In this document: positions 55,983 to 64,000 of the stretch, one piece after another
Layout: every line of letters begins with the position of its first letter
Position numbering within the stretch: the stretch's first letter is position 1
DNA from: Clostridiaceae bacterium
GTDB lineage: Bacteria > Cyanobacteriota > Vampirovibrionia > Gastranaerophilales > Gastranaerophilaceae
Length of the DNA: 64,000 nt
NCBI GenBank assembly: GCA_022641775.1
Contig: JALCDS010000007.1
Span: forward strand, 1-64,000
Direction: 5' to 3'
Made by a program: the position numbers and the translations under genes
Notes under the pieces: generated by a model
The model's database searches: none
The model's input: only the letters and a program-made list of their open reading frames with translations
What the model was told of the DNA's origin: nothing

Positions 55983-57446
55983 ATGAACGAGCTTTTGAAA
56001 AAATCGGCAACAGAACAAAGTAAAGCCTTAAAAAATAAAGAAATTTCAGCTGTTGAATTGACAACTGAAGCTTTAACAAGAACAAAAAGTTTAGAAGATA
56101 AGTTGGGTGCATTCAATTCATTTACAGAAGAAACCGCATTGAATACAGCAAAAAAAGTTGATGAAAAAATCGCAAAAGGCGAAGAATTACCGCTTTTAGC
56201 AGGTATTCCGTTAGTTTTAAAAGATAATATGAATTTGAAAGGTTCTAAAACAACTGCATCATCAAAAATTTTGGAAAACTTTGTATCTCCATATAATGCT
56301 ACAATTACAGACAAATTGTTGACCAATATGGTTCCGATTATCGGAAAAGCAAACTTGGATGAATTTGCAATGGGTTCCTCAAATGAAAATTCAGCTTTCA
56401 AAAAAGTTCATAACCCTTGGAACTTGAACAAAGTTCCGGGCGGTTCATCAGGCGGTTCAGCTGCAAGTGTCGCAGCATGCGATGCAACTTTGGCACTCGG
56501 TTCTGATACAGGTGGATCTATAAGACTTCCGGCATCTTTCTGCGGTATCGTAGGTATGAAGCCGACTTATGGTAGAGTTTCCCGTTACGGATTGATTGCA
56601 TTTGCATCATCCCTTGATCAAATCGGACCTTTCAGCAGAACGGTTGAAGATGCGGCAAACCTACTGGAAGTTATTTCAGGTCATGATGAAAAGGATTCTA
56701 CCTCACTTGATATTCCTGTTGAACACTTTGCAGGACATTTAAATGATGATATTAAAGGTAAAAAAGTTGGTGTCATAAAAGATTTGATGGCAGAAGGTGT
56801 AACTGATGACGTTGCAAAAGCTATCGAAAATGCTATTGATACTTATAAAAAATTGGGTTGCGAAATTGTTGAAATTTCACTTCCAAAACTTAAATATTCA
56901 ATCGGGATTTATTATATCTTGGCAACAGCAGAATGTTCATCAAATTTGGCTCGTTTTGACGGTGTAAGATATGGCTACAGAACTTCTAATCCTGAAAATC
57001 TGATGGATTTATACACAAGAACTCGTGCAGAAGGATTTGGACCTGAAGTCAAACGTCGTATAATGCTTGGAACTTATGCATTGTCTTCAGGATATTATGA
57101 TGCATATTACAAAAAAGCTCAACAAATGAGAGCATTGGTAACTCAAGATTTCGTAGAAACATTCAAAAATGTTGATATATTGATTTCCCCAACTTGTCCG
57201 AATACTGCATTTGATTTGGGTGCAAAATCATCAGACCCACTTGCAATGTATTTAACAGATATCGCAACAATTTCTGCAAACCTTGCAGGTATTCCTGCAA
57301 TGAGCATTCCTGCAGGATTTGACAAAGACGGAATGCCAATAGGATTACAAATTTTGGCTCCTCAACTTCAAGAAAGCAGTTTGTTCAATTTTGCTCATAA
57401 ATTTGAACAGGAACATGATTTTTACAAAACTTTAGCAAATATTTAA
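55983..57446 (+). CDS. gatA: Glutamyl-tRNA(Gln) amidotransferase subunit A
   Basis: 487 residues of the amidase family. It frees ammonia from glutamine to turn Glu-tRNA(Gln) into Gln-tRNA(Gln). The catalytic Lys-Ser-Ser triad lies in LVLKDNMNLKGSKTTASS and VPGGSSGGSAASVAA with ALGSDTGGSIRLPASFCG. The rest (GRVSRYGLIAFASSLDQIGP) is typical of GatA. gatB and gatC are not adjacent. AAGGAG lies 8 bases before the ATG. Confidence 0.97.
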   Translation: MNELLKKSATEQSKALKNKEISAVELTTEALTRTKSLEDKLGAFNSFTEETALNTAKKVDEKIAKGEELPLLAGIPLVLKDNMNLKGSKTTASSKILENFVSPYNATITDKLLTNMVPIIGKANLDEFAMGSSNENSAFKKVHNPWNLNKVPGGSSGGSAASVAACDATLALGSDTGGSIRLPASFCGIVGMKPTYGRVSRYGLIAFASSLDQIGPFSRTVEDAANLLEVISGHDEKDSTSLDIPVEHFAGHLNDDIKGKKVGVIKDLMAEGVTDDVAKAIENAIDTYKKLGCEIVEISLPKLKYSIGIYYILATAECSSNLARFDGVRYGYRTSNPENLMDLYTRTRAEGFGPEVKRRIMLGTYALSSGYYDAYYKKAQQMRALVTQDFVETFKNVDILISPTCPNTAFDLGAKSSDPLAMYLTDIATISANLAGIPAMSIPAGFDKDGMPIGLQILAPQLQESSLFNFAHKFEQEHDFYKTLANI

Positions 57447-57462
57447 TAAAAATTAATGCCTA

Positions 57463-57495
57463 AAACCCTTACTAATAATGATGTAAGGGTTTTTT
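57463..57495 (+). terminator. Terminator of gatA
   Basis: Arms AAACCCTTAC and GTAAGGGTTT pair perfectly around TAATAATGAT and run into six Ts, just after the gatA stop. Confidence 0.93.
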
Positions 57496-57571
57496 AAAGC
57501 TTATTATATATTAATAATAATTCCGTTTTTTATTGACAAGTTAAATAATTTGATTCAATATATAAACGGAG

Positions 57572-57754
57572 ATGTTTATAAAAAGTTTGGAATTAGAAAG
57601 AAAATTAATTGAAACCTCCGATTTGGTCGACACATTACAGGATGCCCTCAATTACAATATTGCAAATGGCACTCCAATATGTCACCTATCAACAATCGGT
57701 GAAGTTACACAACAAAAATTGAAAGAAATATTAAACGATTTAGATGAAATTTAA
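57572..57754 (+). CDS. Hypothetical protein, 60 aa
   Basis: Polar and helical (LELERKLIETSDLVDTLQ) with no recognised family. TTGACA at 57533-57538 and TATATA at 57559-57564 put a transcription start close to the ATG, and the GGAG before the ATG touches it, too close to work normally; a near-leaderless message is possible. It overlaps the converging minus-strand gene by 4 bp. Confidence 0.45.
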   Translation: MFIKSLELERKLIETSDLVDTLQDALNYNIANGTPICHLSTIGEVTQQKLKEILNDLDEI

Positions 57755-57957
57755 TAGTTTGTATCAAGAGCTCTTTTAGTAGCCTGATTGTTTTGATTCT
57801 GAGAATTATTAAATTTGAAAATAGTTTTTTCCTTTGACATTGATTGTTCAACTTGAGTTTCTGCTCCATTAGGATTTATTGAAGCTTCAATTTTTGCATG
57901 ATTAGTATATGTAAAAATACATGCTGCCATAATGAGAATAAAAAGAATAAATTTCAT
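57751..57957 (-). CDS. Small exported or membrane-anchored protein
   Basis: 68 residues. MKFILFILIMAACIFTYTN is a signal peptide or signal anchor with a Cys that does not fit a clear lipobox. The rest is polar and Asn/Gln-rich (NNSQNQNNQATKRALD). AAAGGAG precedes the ATG. No family recognised. Confidence 0.6.
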   Translation of the reverse strand: MKFILFILIMAACIFTYTNHAKIEASINPNGAETQVEQSMSKEKTIFKFNNSQNQNNQATKRALDTNY

Positions 57958-58197
57958 AATTGTCTCCTTTATTTATAAATATATAACAGTAATTTTATAC
58001 TTTAATCCTCTAATTTTATGAAATACTACTCATGAAGAATTGTTAAGTGAAATTTTGAACACAAAATTACTCATTTTAAAATTTCCAAAATCCGAAAGCG
58101 TGTAAAATCAACACTTTTGGACTATTTTTTTGTAAAGAATTGTAAAATTTGTTATAGGTGTAGTACTAAAGATTGAAGATTTGCATGAAAAAAGTGG

Positions 58198-58282
58198 TAT
58201 AATATAAGTAGAAAAGAACAATAAATCTTGGAAGAAAAAAGCCCGTATTTTGTAAGATCGTAAATGTCTCGAAAGTTCGAGA
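58198..58282 (+). promoter_or_regulatory. Promoter and inverted repeat before the Ycf45-like gene
   Basis: TATAAT at 58198-58203 lies 116 bases before the next ATG. Within the expected leader, TCTCGAA-AG-TTCGAGA (58267-58282) is a perfect 7-bp inverted repeat. Upstream, 57958-58197 holds no gene; it has an imperfect hairpin at 58091-58120 followed by a T run to 58131, and otherwise nothing seen. Confidence 0.5.
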
Positions 58283-58318
58283 ATAGATATAAAACAAAAT
58301 AGAAAGGCGTGATGAAAA

Positions 58319-59944
58319 ATGAGTAACCTACAATTTCACAATGACCTTGACAAGATGGCAGAAATATTGCCCGAAAAAGTCAAGCGATACATCACTTATG
58401 AGAGGATGGAAGATGTCATTGAAATTGTTCTCGACATTGGTCGAACCCCCGAGATACGACATTCCTCGGGAAAGATAGAGTATTTGGATTGCTCATTTGT
58501 CACAGATGAAGATTTAGAATTTATAACGAGCAATATTCAACCGTTTACGTCGGATAATCGTTCAGGAATCCCCGGAACACTCCACAGAATTAGTGCAATC
58601 AGGAACAGACAAGGCAAAATTATTGGTTTAACACTAAGAATTGGTAGAGTTGTTACGGGGACAATTGCATGTATAAAGGATATTTGTATGATGAACAAGA
58701 GTATCCTTTTCTTAGGTAGACCCGGTGTCGGCAAAACTACAAAATTGAGAGAAATTTCAAGACTTGTAGCAGATGAACTCGGTAAACGTGTTGTAATCGT
58801 AGATACATCAAATGAAATAGCCGGAGATGGGGACATTCCGCATCCTGCAATAGGTCATGCAAGAAGAATGCAGGTAACTCAACCTGAGTTTCAAAAGGAT
58901 ATAATGATTGAAGCTGTTGAAAACCATACTCCTGAAGTTATCGTCGTTGATGAAATCGGAACAGAAGCTGAAGCTCAAGCTGCCAGAACAATTGCCGAAC
59001 GTGGCGTTATGCTAATTGCAACAGCACACGGCAATAGCTTGGAAAACTTAATCAAAAACCCTACATTATCAGATTTGGTAGGTGGAATTCAATCTGTTAC
59101 ATTAGGTGATGATGAAGCAAAACGTAGAGCTTCTCAAAAAACCGTACTTGAACGTGAAAAACAACCAACATTTGACATTGTAATAGAAATTTTGGATAGA
59201 AACACTCTTGCTGTATATAAAGATACCGCAGAAGCCGTGGATTATATTTTAAGAGGATGGCCAATCAGACCTGAAATAAGAAAAGTTGATCAGGTTTACG
59301 ATACAAAACCCGAATCGGAAAACGCCATTTCTGAAATTAATACTGAAATCAACAAACTTGAACAAAAAATATCACCAGAACCTGCGCAAGACAGTTTGAA
59401 ATTCAGCTTTTCAAGACAAAAATATGTTGAAGAAGTTAAAAAATTCAAAAAAATATATTTGTATGCAGTTTCAAGAACTATAGTTGAAAAAATTATTGAA
59501 CGACTGGATTTGAATGTAGAAATCACAAGAAACATTGATGATGCGGATATAGTAATCGCTCACAAAAACTTTGCAAAAGGTGGAGCAAAAGTATTGAGTA
59601 CTGCAAACGATTACAGATTACCAATTTATTACATCAAAACAAATTCTATGGCACAAATTCAAAAAGTAATGAAAGATGCACTACAATTGAATGACGGTGC
59701 ACAAACTTTGCAAGGATATTACGATGATGCAGAACGCGCACTTGATGAGGCAAAAGCCGCAATAAATAAAATTCTTGCAGGAGTTGACGGAGATGTAGAA
59801 TTGACTCCTCAAAATCAACAAATAAGAAAATTACAACACGAACTTGTTGAACAGCACAACCTCCAAAGTAAAAGTATCGGAGAAGGCGCTCAAAGACACT
59901 TGAGAATCGTTGGTGGTAAAGATTACGACGGTAAAGCAAGCTAA
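58319..59944 (+). CDS. Ycf45-like AAA+ ATPase with R3H domain
   Basis: 541 residues. The N-terminal region (residues 1-120) resembles the SpoIIIAA/Ycf45 start. Walker A is FLGRPGVGKTTKLREI (about 136-151), Walker B is EVIVVDEIGTEAEAQAA, and IATAHGNSLENLIKNPTL follows. The C-terminus has an R3H-like single-strand nucleic acid-binding motif: RKLQHELVEQHNLQSKSIG. This family is typical of cyanobacteria and plastids. Its job is not settled; nucleic-acid handling is likely. A single-gene unit with its own promoter and a perfect terminator. Confidence 0.9.
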   Translation: MSNLQFHNDLDKMAEILPEKVKRYITYERMEDVIEIVLDIGRTPEIRHSSGKIEYLDCSFVTDEDLEFITSNIQPFTSDNRSGIPGTLHRISAIRNRQGKIIGLTLRIGRVVTGTIACIKDICMMNKSILFLGRPGVGKTTKLREISRLVADELGKRVVIVDTSNEIAGDGDIPHPAIGHARRMQVTQPEFQKDIMIEAVENHTPEVIVVDEIGTEAEAQAARTIAERGVMLIATAHGNSLENLIKNPTLSDLVGGIQSVTLGDDEAKRRASQKTVLEREKQPTFDIVIEILDRNTLAVYKDTAEAVDYILRGWPIRPEIRKVDQVYDTKPESENAISEINTEINKLEQKISPEPAQDSLKFSFSRQKYVEEVKKFKKIYLYAVSRTIVEKIIERLDLNVEITRNIDDADIVIAHKNFAKGGAKVLSTANDYRLPIYYIKTNSMAQIQKVMKDALQLNDGAQTLQGYYDDAERALDEAKAAINKILAGVDGDVELTPQNQQIRKLQHELVEQHNLQSKSIGEGAQRHLRIVGGKDYDGKAS

Positions 59945-59960
59945 TTATTTTTGATAAAAT

Positions 59961-59995
59961 AAAAAGGCAGATTGAAAATTTCAATCTGCCTTTTT
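59961..59995. terminator. Perfect bidirectional terminator
   Basis: Seventeen-base perfect arms (AAAAAGGCAGATTGAAA and its complement) around a single A. Poly-A before and poly-T after let it end both the Ycf45-like gene and the GGGtGRT gene that converges on it. Confidence 0.95.
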
Positions 59996-60016
59996 ATATA
60001 TTTGTTTTGTTATTGA

Positions 60017-61018
60017 TTAACCACGAAGAGCTTTATCAACAGCAACGGCACATGCAACAGTAGCGCCAACCATAGGGTTGTTGCCCATACCGATTACACC
60101 CATCATTTCAACGTGTGCAGGAACTGATGATGAACCTGCAAATTGTGCGTCTGAGTGCATTCTACCCATTGTATCTGTCATACCGTATGATGCCGGGCCT
60201 GCTGCAACGTTATCCGGGTGAAGAGTTCTTCCTGTACCACCACCTGATGCTACTGAGAAATATTTCTTACCGTTTTCAGTACACCATTTTTTATATGTAC
60301 CTGCAACAGGGTGTTGGAAACGTGTAGGGTTTGTTGAGTTACCTGTAATTGAAACATCAACACCTTCACTTCTCATAATTGCAACGCCTTCTGAAACATC
60401 ATCTGCACCATAGCATCTGATACTTCCACGGTCACCTTCTGAGAATTTTGTTTCGTTAACAATTTTCAATTCGCCTGTTTTGTAATCATATTGAGTTTCA
60501 ACTGATGTAAATCCGTTAATTCTTGAAATTACATAAGCTGCGTCTTTACCTAAACCGTTCAAAATAACTCTCAAAGGATTCTTTCTAACTTTGTTAGCAT
60601 TTTTAGCAATACCAATTGCACCTTCAGCAGCTGCGAATGATTCGTGACCTGCTAAGAAGCAGAAACATTGAGTTTCTTCAGATAACAACATAGCACCTAA
60701 GTTACCATGACCGATACCAACTTTTCTTTGGTCACCAACTGAACCAGGTACAGCAAAAGCTTGTAAGCCTTCACCAATCAAGCTTGCAGCTTCTGCAGCT
60801 GATTTTGCTTCTTTTTTAAGAGCAATAGCACAACCTAGTGTATATGCCCAAACAGCGTTATCAAAAGCGATAGGCTGAATTCCTTTAACGATTTCTTCTA
60901 CGTTAATTCCTTTAGATGAACACAAAGCTTGTGCTTCTTCTAAATTTTTGAAACCGTATTCAGGTAATATTTTATTTAATTTATCTTGACGTCTGTCTTG
61001 TCCTTCAAATTTTACCAT
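60017..61018 (-). CDS. GGGtGRT protein
   Basis: 333 residues. The name-giving motif is present (SVASGGGTGRTLHPDNVAAG). Other conserved stretches are VGIGHGNLGAMLLSEETQ, FLAGHESFAAAEGAIGIAK, ILNGLGKDAAYVISRING and IGMGNNPMVGATVACAVAVD. No catalytic function is established for this family. There is no signal peptide. It follows the IscU-like gene by 43 bp, a pairing found in other anaerobes from general knowledge. Glycine-rich loops suggest phosphate or nucleotide binding, which is inference. Confidence 0.88.
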   Translation of the reverse strand: MVKFEGQDRRQDKLNKILPEYGFKNLEEAQALCSSKGINVEEIVKGIQPIAFDNAVWAYTLGCAIALKKEAKSAAEAASLIGEGLQAFAVPGSVGDQRKVGIGHGNLGAMLLSEETQCFCFLAGHESFAAAEGAIGIAKNANKVRKNPLRVILNGLGKDAAYVISRINGFTSVETQYDYKTGELKIVNETKFSEGDRGSIRCYGADDVSEGVAIMRSEGVDVSITGNSTNPTRFQHPVAGTYKKWCTENGKKYFSVASGGGTGRTLHPDNVAAGPASYGMTDTMGRMHSDAQFAGSSSVPAHVEMMGVIGMGNNPMVGATVACAVAVDKALRG

Positions 61019-61061
61019 TTTTAATTTCCTTTATATTTTTAATGTACTTTAATCTCTAAAA

Positions 61062-61766
61062 TTAGTCCTTACGAGGATCGATAACCTTAACGGCTTCAGC
61101 AAATCTGCCATAAGTACCGATATTCTTTTCGTAAGCTTCTTTCGGATCCATGCCTTCTCTAATCATTTCAAGCATTTTTCCTACTCTTACGAACTTATAA
61201 CCGATAATTTCGCCATTCTTATCCAAACCTGTTGCCAAGATATAACCTTCAGCAACTTCAAGGTATCTAGGACCTTTTTGTTTTGTTGAGAAAATTGTAC
61301 CAACTTGAGAACGAAGACCTTTTCCTAAATCTTCCAAACCAGCACCAACAGGCAATCCGTTATCAGAGAAAGCTGTTTGAGTACGTCCGTAAACGATTTG
61401 TAAGAACAATTCTCTCATTGCAACGTTAATAGCATCACAAACAAGGTCTGTGTTTAATGCTTCTAAAATTGTTTTGCCAGGTAAAATTTCAGCAGCCATA
61501 GCAGCTGAGTGAGTCATGCCTGAGCATCCTATTGTTTCAACTAGTGCTTCTTGAATAATACCCTCTTTAACATTAAGTGTTAATTTGCAAGTACCTTGTT
61601 GCGGTGCACAACATCCGCAGCCGTGTGTCAAGCCTGAAATATCTTTGATTTCTTTGCATTTTGTCCATTGACCTTCTTGAGGTATTGGAGCAGGCACACC
61701 TTTAACGCCACGTTTTACGCAGCACATTTCTTCTACTTCTTTTGTTACTTGTATACGATCCAACAT
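61062..61766 (-). CDS. IscU/NifU-like Fe-S scaffold-type protein paired with GGGtGRT
   Basis: 234 residues from the ATG at 61766 (MLDRIQVTKEVEEMCC), with GGGAG upstream. Cys-rich parts include EMCCVKRG, HGCGCCAPQQGTC and ETIGCSGMTHSAAMAAE, the last matching the IscU/NifU-N strand-Cys layout. The remainder (LRSQVGTIFSTKQKGPRYL) has no named domain. It probably holds an Fe-S cluster. It is not in an isc or suf operon: the only partner is the GGGtGRT gene, suggesting a dedicated rather than housekeeping role. Confidence 0.82.
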   Translation of the reverse strand: MLDRIQVTKEVEEMCCVKRGVKGVPAPIPQEGQWTKCKEIKDISGLTHGCGCCAPQQGTCKLTLNVKEGIIQEALVETIGCSGMTHSAAMAAEILPGKTILEALNTDLVCDAINVAMRELFLQIVYGRTQTAFSDNGLPVGAGLEDLGKGLRSQVGTIFSTKQKGPRYLEVAEGYILATGLDKNGEIIGYKFVRVGKMLEMIREGMDPKEAYEKNIGTYGRFAEAVKVIDPRKD

Positions 61767-61858
61767 TTTTATTACTCCCTTCGGTTCTATACAAGTAAAT
61801 TGTACCAAGTCAAAGGGGCAAGTCAAGAAAATATAACATTATTAATTACCATAATATA

Positions 61859-62659
61859 TTACATTTTCAAAGAAAAATGTGCGTTTTGAGTGTATGATTC
61901 TAAAATCTTTCTTTGACATTCATTCCAATATTGAATAGTTCTATTTCGCCAAAAAGAAGAACCGTTAAATCCGCCTTTTGAAATTTTATCTGTAGTATTT
62001 TTATGTTTTTTTACATACAATCTGTCAATTGTATTTGCAAAAACATCCATACTTGTAGCAATACTGTCATGCTGCTGATAACCACCTTTTGCGCGACGAA
62101 GTCCGGTAACATTATATTTTGTTCCATGAGCAGGATTTTTACCCATACCTGATTCTGTTCCCGATACTGCAATCATAAACAAAGGATCAATATTGTATTT
62201 TTTTGCCGATGCCAAAATCTGTTCACCCAAACCTTCCATTGGAGAGCCCTTCAAACATATTTCCAAATCTGATGCAGATAGAAGCGTTTTGCCATCAATT
62301 CTTGTTTGTGTTGTAACCTTTTTACGTAAAGAATCCATTAACCTTTGAGTATCAACAGGTTGTATAGCAACAAGCGGTGGCTTCAAATCAGGAATCGCAT
62401 CTTGTTTGGCAACCATCCCCTCAGCTTGACGTTGCTCAGCTATTTTTTTACCTTCTTCAAGCAATTTTAATTTATCGATATCAACATATTGACCATCACC
62501 AACCGTACTTGAATTTACAGTCGGATGCTCAAGTTCTTTTTTTATAAATACAGTATTGGGCTTTTTGGGTTTAGTTTTTTGGGGGTGAGACTGAACCCGA
62601 TTATTATTATTTCCACCTCTAACCTTTTTTCGTCCGTTATCATCATCTGAAATTCTCAT
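61859..62659 (-). CDS. Glucosaminidase-like (GH73-type) peptidoglycan hydrolase
   Basis: 266 residues. The first 110 are polar and disordered (basic, then Gln/Pro-rich), with no signal peptide. The catalytic domain runs ILASAKKYNIDPLFMIAVSG, then TESGMGKNPAHGTKYNVTGL, with the putative catalytic Glu at residue 169, and DSIATSMDVFANTIDRLYV. This fits the lysozyme-like glucosaminidase fold. Lack of a signal peptide in an enzyme of this kind is odd and leaves export unexplained. AGCAGGT precedes the ATG. Confidence 0.75.
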   Translation of the reverse strand: MRISDDDNGRKKVRGGNNNNRVQSHPQKTKPKKPNTVFIKKELEHPTVNSSTVGDGQYVDIDKLKLLEEGKKIAEQRQAEGMVAKQDAIPDLKPPLVAIQPVDTQRLMDSLRKKVTTQTRIDGKTLLSASDLEICLKGSPMEGLGEQILASAKKYNIDPLFMIAVSGTESGMGKNPAHGTKYNVTGLRRAKGGYQQHDSIATSMDVFANTIDRLYVKKHKNTTDKISKGGFNGSSFWRNRTIQYWNECQRKILESYTQNAHFSLKM

Positions 62660-62738
62660 TTTACCTGCTCCACTAAATTGTTATTAATCTACTTTATTTT
62701 ATAATACGGCTTTTTTAAAAAAATCTTTAATAATACAA

Positions 62739-62768
62739 AAAGACCGAATATTTTCATATCCGGTCTTT
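62739..62768 (-). terminator. Terminator of the M48-like gene
   Basis: On the minus strand, AAAGACCG-GATAT and ATATT-CGGTCTTT pair around GAAA and run into TTTTTG. It lies 19 bp past the stop at 62787. Confidence 0.88.
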
Positions 62769-62786
62769 CATTATTACTTTTAATTT

Positions 62787-63692
62787 TTATTTTGAAGTTG
62801 ATGTTTCAGTTGAATTCATCAAAGATTTCAAAATACTGTATGAAGCATCCCAGCCTGATGTTCCACCTGTTGCTTTGTATGTATTCAAGTCTCTTTGTCT
62901 TTGTTTCTTCAATTTTGCTTGTTGTTTTCTGAATTTTGCAAGTTCAGATTTTGAAGAATTTCTCTTTGTAATAGTTGGTTGAATATATGAGATGAAATTT
63001 CTGTATTCTTTACAAGCATAACCTGCTTTTAATTTTGTAGGATAGTTGTAAGAAACATAATCATAAATATTCATTGTTCTTTTAATGTTAGAAGGTTGAC
63101 CTGTAACGGTTTCCAAAACACTTCCATCCATTTTACCCAACACAACAATCATTGCAAGTGGATTGTATCCGGCTTTAACCATCAAATCAACACCGGTTAC
63201 ATCAGCATTTTGAGCTTGTTTTGTTGACATACTACTTGTAGAATAATTATTTAATACTAAAGCTGCATTTTGAGCTTTTGTTGATTTAATATTCCCGGCA
63301 ATAGCTGAGGTTAAATTTGAAAAAGCTGTATTTTTTGATGCGGAAGAATTAATAACTGCGCCCAACTCATCTGCAATAATTGCAGCTAATTCGTTATCGT
63401 TTCCGGCATAACCGATTTCAGTTTTTGTAAGATACAAAACATTTGTTGTTGCAATATCAGCATTACTTGCTGTAGTATCAGTAACCTTAAATGTCACTGA
63501 AGGTAAATCGTTTTTGCTTAAAATATAAGCTCCGACTGCATCAACTCTGTTTGCAGGAACATAAACTGTTGAAACTGCTGTCGTAGTTGTCGTTTTTTTG
63601 GCTGTTGCAGTCTTTTTAGTAGCTGCCATACCAACATTTGCACTCAACACAAATGCAGTAAGCAAAACTAATGAAACTAATGTTTTTTTCAT
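62787..63692 (-). CDS. Secreted M48-like protein lacking zinc ligands
   Basis: 301 residues with a signal peptide (LVSLVLLTAFVLSANVGMA). A Thr/Lys-rich stretch follows. The core resembles M48 Zn metalloproteases: the HExxH helix reads NDNELAAIIADELGAVINSS, giving D108-E109-x2-A112 in place of H-E-x2-H, and the downstream EADxxG motif reads QNADVTGVDLMVKAGYNPLA, with Asn162 for the third-ligand Glu. So all three zinc ligands are gone while the surroundings are kept. A basic, Lys/Arg/Gln-rich C-terminal part (FRKQQAKLKKQRQRDL) follows. A non-catalytic envelope protein is likely. Pattern-based assignment. Confidence 0.65.
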   Translation of the reverse strand: MKKTLVSLVLLTAFVLSANVGMAATKKTATAKKTTTTTAVSTVYVPANRVDAVGAYILSKNDLPSVTFKVTDTTASNADIATTNVLYLTKTEIGYAGNDNELAAIIADELGAVINSSASKNTAFSNLTSAIAGNIKSTKAQNAALVLNNYSTSSMSTKQAQNADVTGVDLMVKAGYNPLAMIVVLGKMDGSVLETVTGQPSNIKRTMNIYDYVSYNYPTKLKAGYACKEYRNFISYIQPTITKRNSSKSELAKFRKQQAKLKKQRQRDLNTYKATGGTSGWDASYSILKSLMNSTETSTSK

Positions 63693-63712
63693 AATCGTTT
63701 TCCCTTTCTTAA

Positions 63713-64000
63713 CTAATCTACAAATCTGTACTTAATCAATGCAAAAATCGCATGAAAGCCGTCACGCCAAGTAATTTTTTTACCTTCAGCGAATTCTCTG
63801 CCATAATAAGATATCGGCAATTCATACAATCTGGCACCCTTTTTCAAAACCTTTGCCGTAATTTCAGGCTCAAAATCAAATCTGTTTGATTTTATATTTA
63901 TATCTTCTATAAATTCACGTTTAAAAGCTTTATAACAAGTTTCCATATCGGTCAAGGTTGAGCCGTACAAAACATTTGTCAATAATGATAAAAATTTATT
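63713..64000 (-). CDS. Glycosyltransferase family 2, C-terminal part (5' end outside window)
   Basis: The frame is open to the right edge. The 96 residues seen include STLTDMETCYKAFKREFIED, NRFDFEPEITAKVLKKGARL, ELPISYYGREFAEGKKITW and FHAIFALIKYRF, typical of the end of DPM1/GtrB-like enzymes that load a sugar onto polyprenyl phosphate. It ends 21 bp upstream of the M48-like gene. Confidence 0.9.
   Translation of the reverse strand, partial: NKFLSLLTNVLYGSTLTDMETCYKAFKREFIEDINIKSNRFDFEPEITAKVLKKGARLYELPISYYGREFAEGKKITWRDGFHAIFALIKYRFVD

Noticed and set aside
58049-58085. An 8-bp inverted repeat GAAATTTT/AAAATTTC in the gap before the Ycf45-like gene.
   Set aside because: The sequence is so AT-rich that such matches are expected by chance.

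Overview
The window reads as chromosome from an AT-rich, diderm, probably anaerobic bacterium of the non-photosynthetic cyanobacterial relatives (Vampirovibrionia/Melainabacteria, most likely the gut order Gastranaerophilales). This is inference. It rests on a Ycf45-type AAA+/R3H protein of the kind found in cyanobacteria and plastids, an SLH-domain envelope protein, a type V autotransporter (which needs an outer membrane), anaerobe-style electron-transfer genes (nfnA-like, etfBA, a GGGtGRT/IscU-like pair), and several unrecognised proteins. No rRNA, tRNA, CRISPR array, insertion sequence or prophage was seen.

Layout. Positions 1-18225 (minus) are one uninterrupted reading frame of at least 6075 codons, cut by the left edge of the window: a giant modular autotransporter adhesin with signal peptide, more than 30 GGA[I/L/V] (Pmp-type) repeats, autotransporter-associated beta-strand repeats, seven large internal modules and the first part of a C-terminal beta-barrel. 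Next come prfB (read through a programmed +1 frameshift), a divergent membrane protein, a 5'-nucleotidase-like protein, an ACT-like regulator and purA. At 23.7-26.5 kb lies a compact redox operon, nfnA-like - 59-aa Cys-rich protein - etfB - etfA. A PfkB kinase and pnp follow.

From 30 to 45.2 kb nearly everything is on the minus strand: a secreted matrixin-like protein that has lost its zinc ligands, an HNH/CxxC protein, a yebC - diguanylate cyclase - tsaE - tsaB run, an HD exonuclease with two tandem thymidylate-kinase-like paralogues, and a long envelope/central-metabolism run (unknown - nagZ - spmA - spmB - dxr - glyA - polyprenyl-phosphate sugar-1-P transferase).

From 45.3 kb the strands alternate: a second, larger HNH/CxxC protein, an aquaporin with an unusual second NPA region, pgeF and a GT4 glycosyltransferase (both with -10 boxes placed for leaderless mRNAs), an AGCS amino-acid symporter overlapping an ACT-domain gene, a Cys-rich SLH protein, an iron alcohol dehydrogenase, gatA, two tiny genes and the Ycf45-like ATPase. 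The right end holds the GGGtGRT + IscU-like pair, a glucosaminidase-like protein, a secreted M48-like protein that has also lost its zinc ligands, and the end of a GT2 glycosyltransferase.

Working together: nagZ, pgeF, the glucosaminidase-like protein, the sugar-1-P transferase and the glycosyltransferases serve the cell wall and surface glycans. The autotransporter, the SLH protein and two secreted pseudo-metalloproteases form the exported surface set. The nfnA/etf operon and the GGGtGRT/IscU-like pair point to flavin and Fe-S based anaerobic redox chemistry. All functions are assigned by reading motifs; no database search was run.
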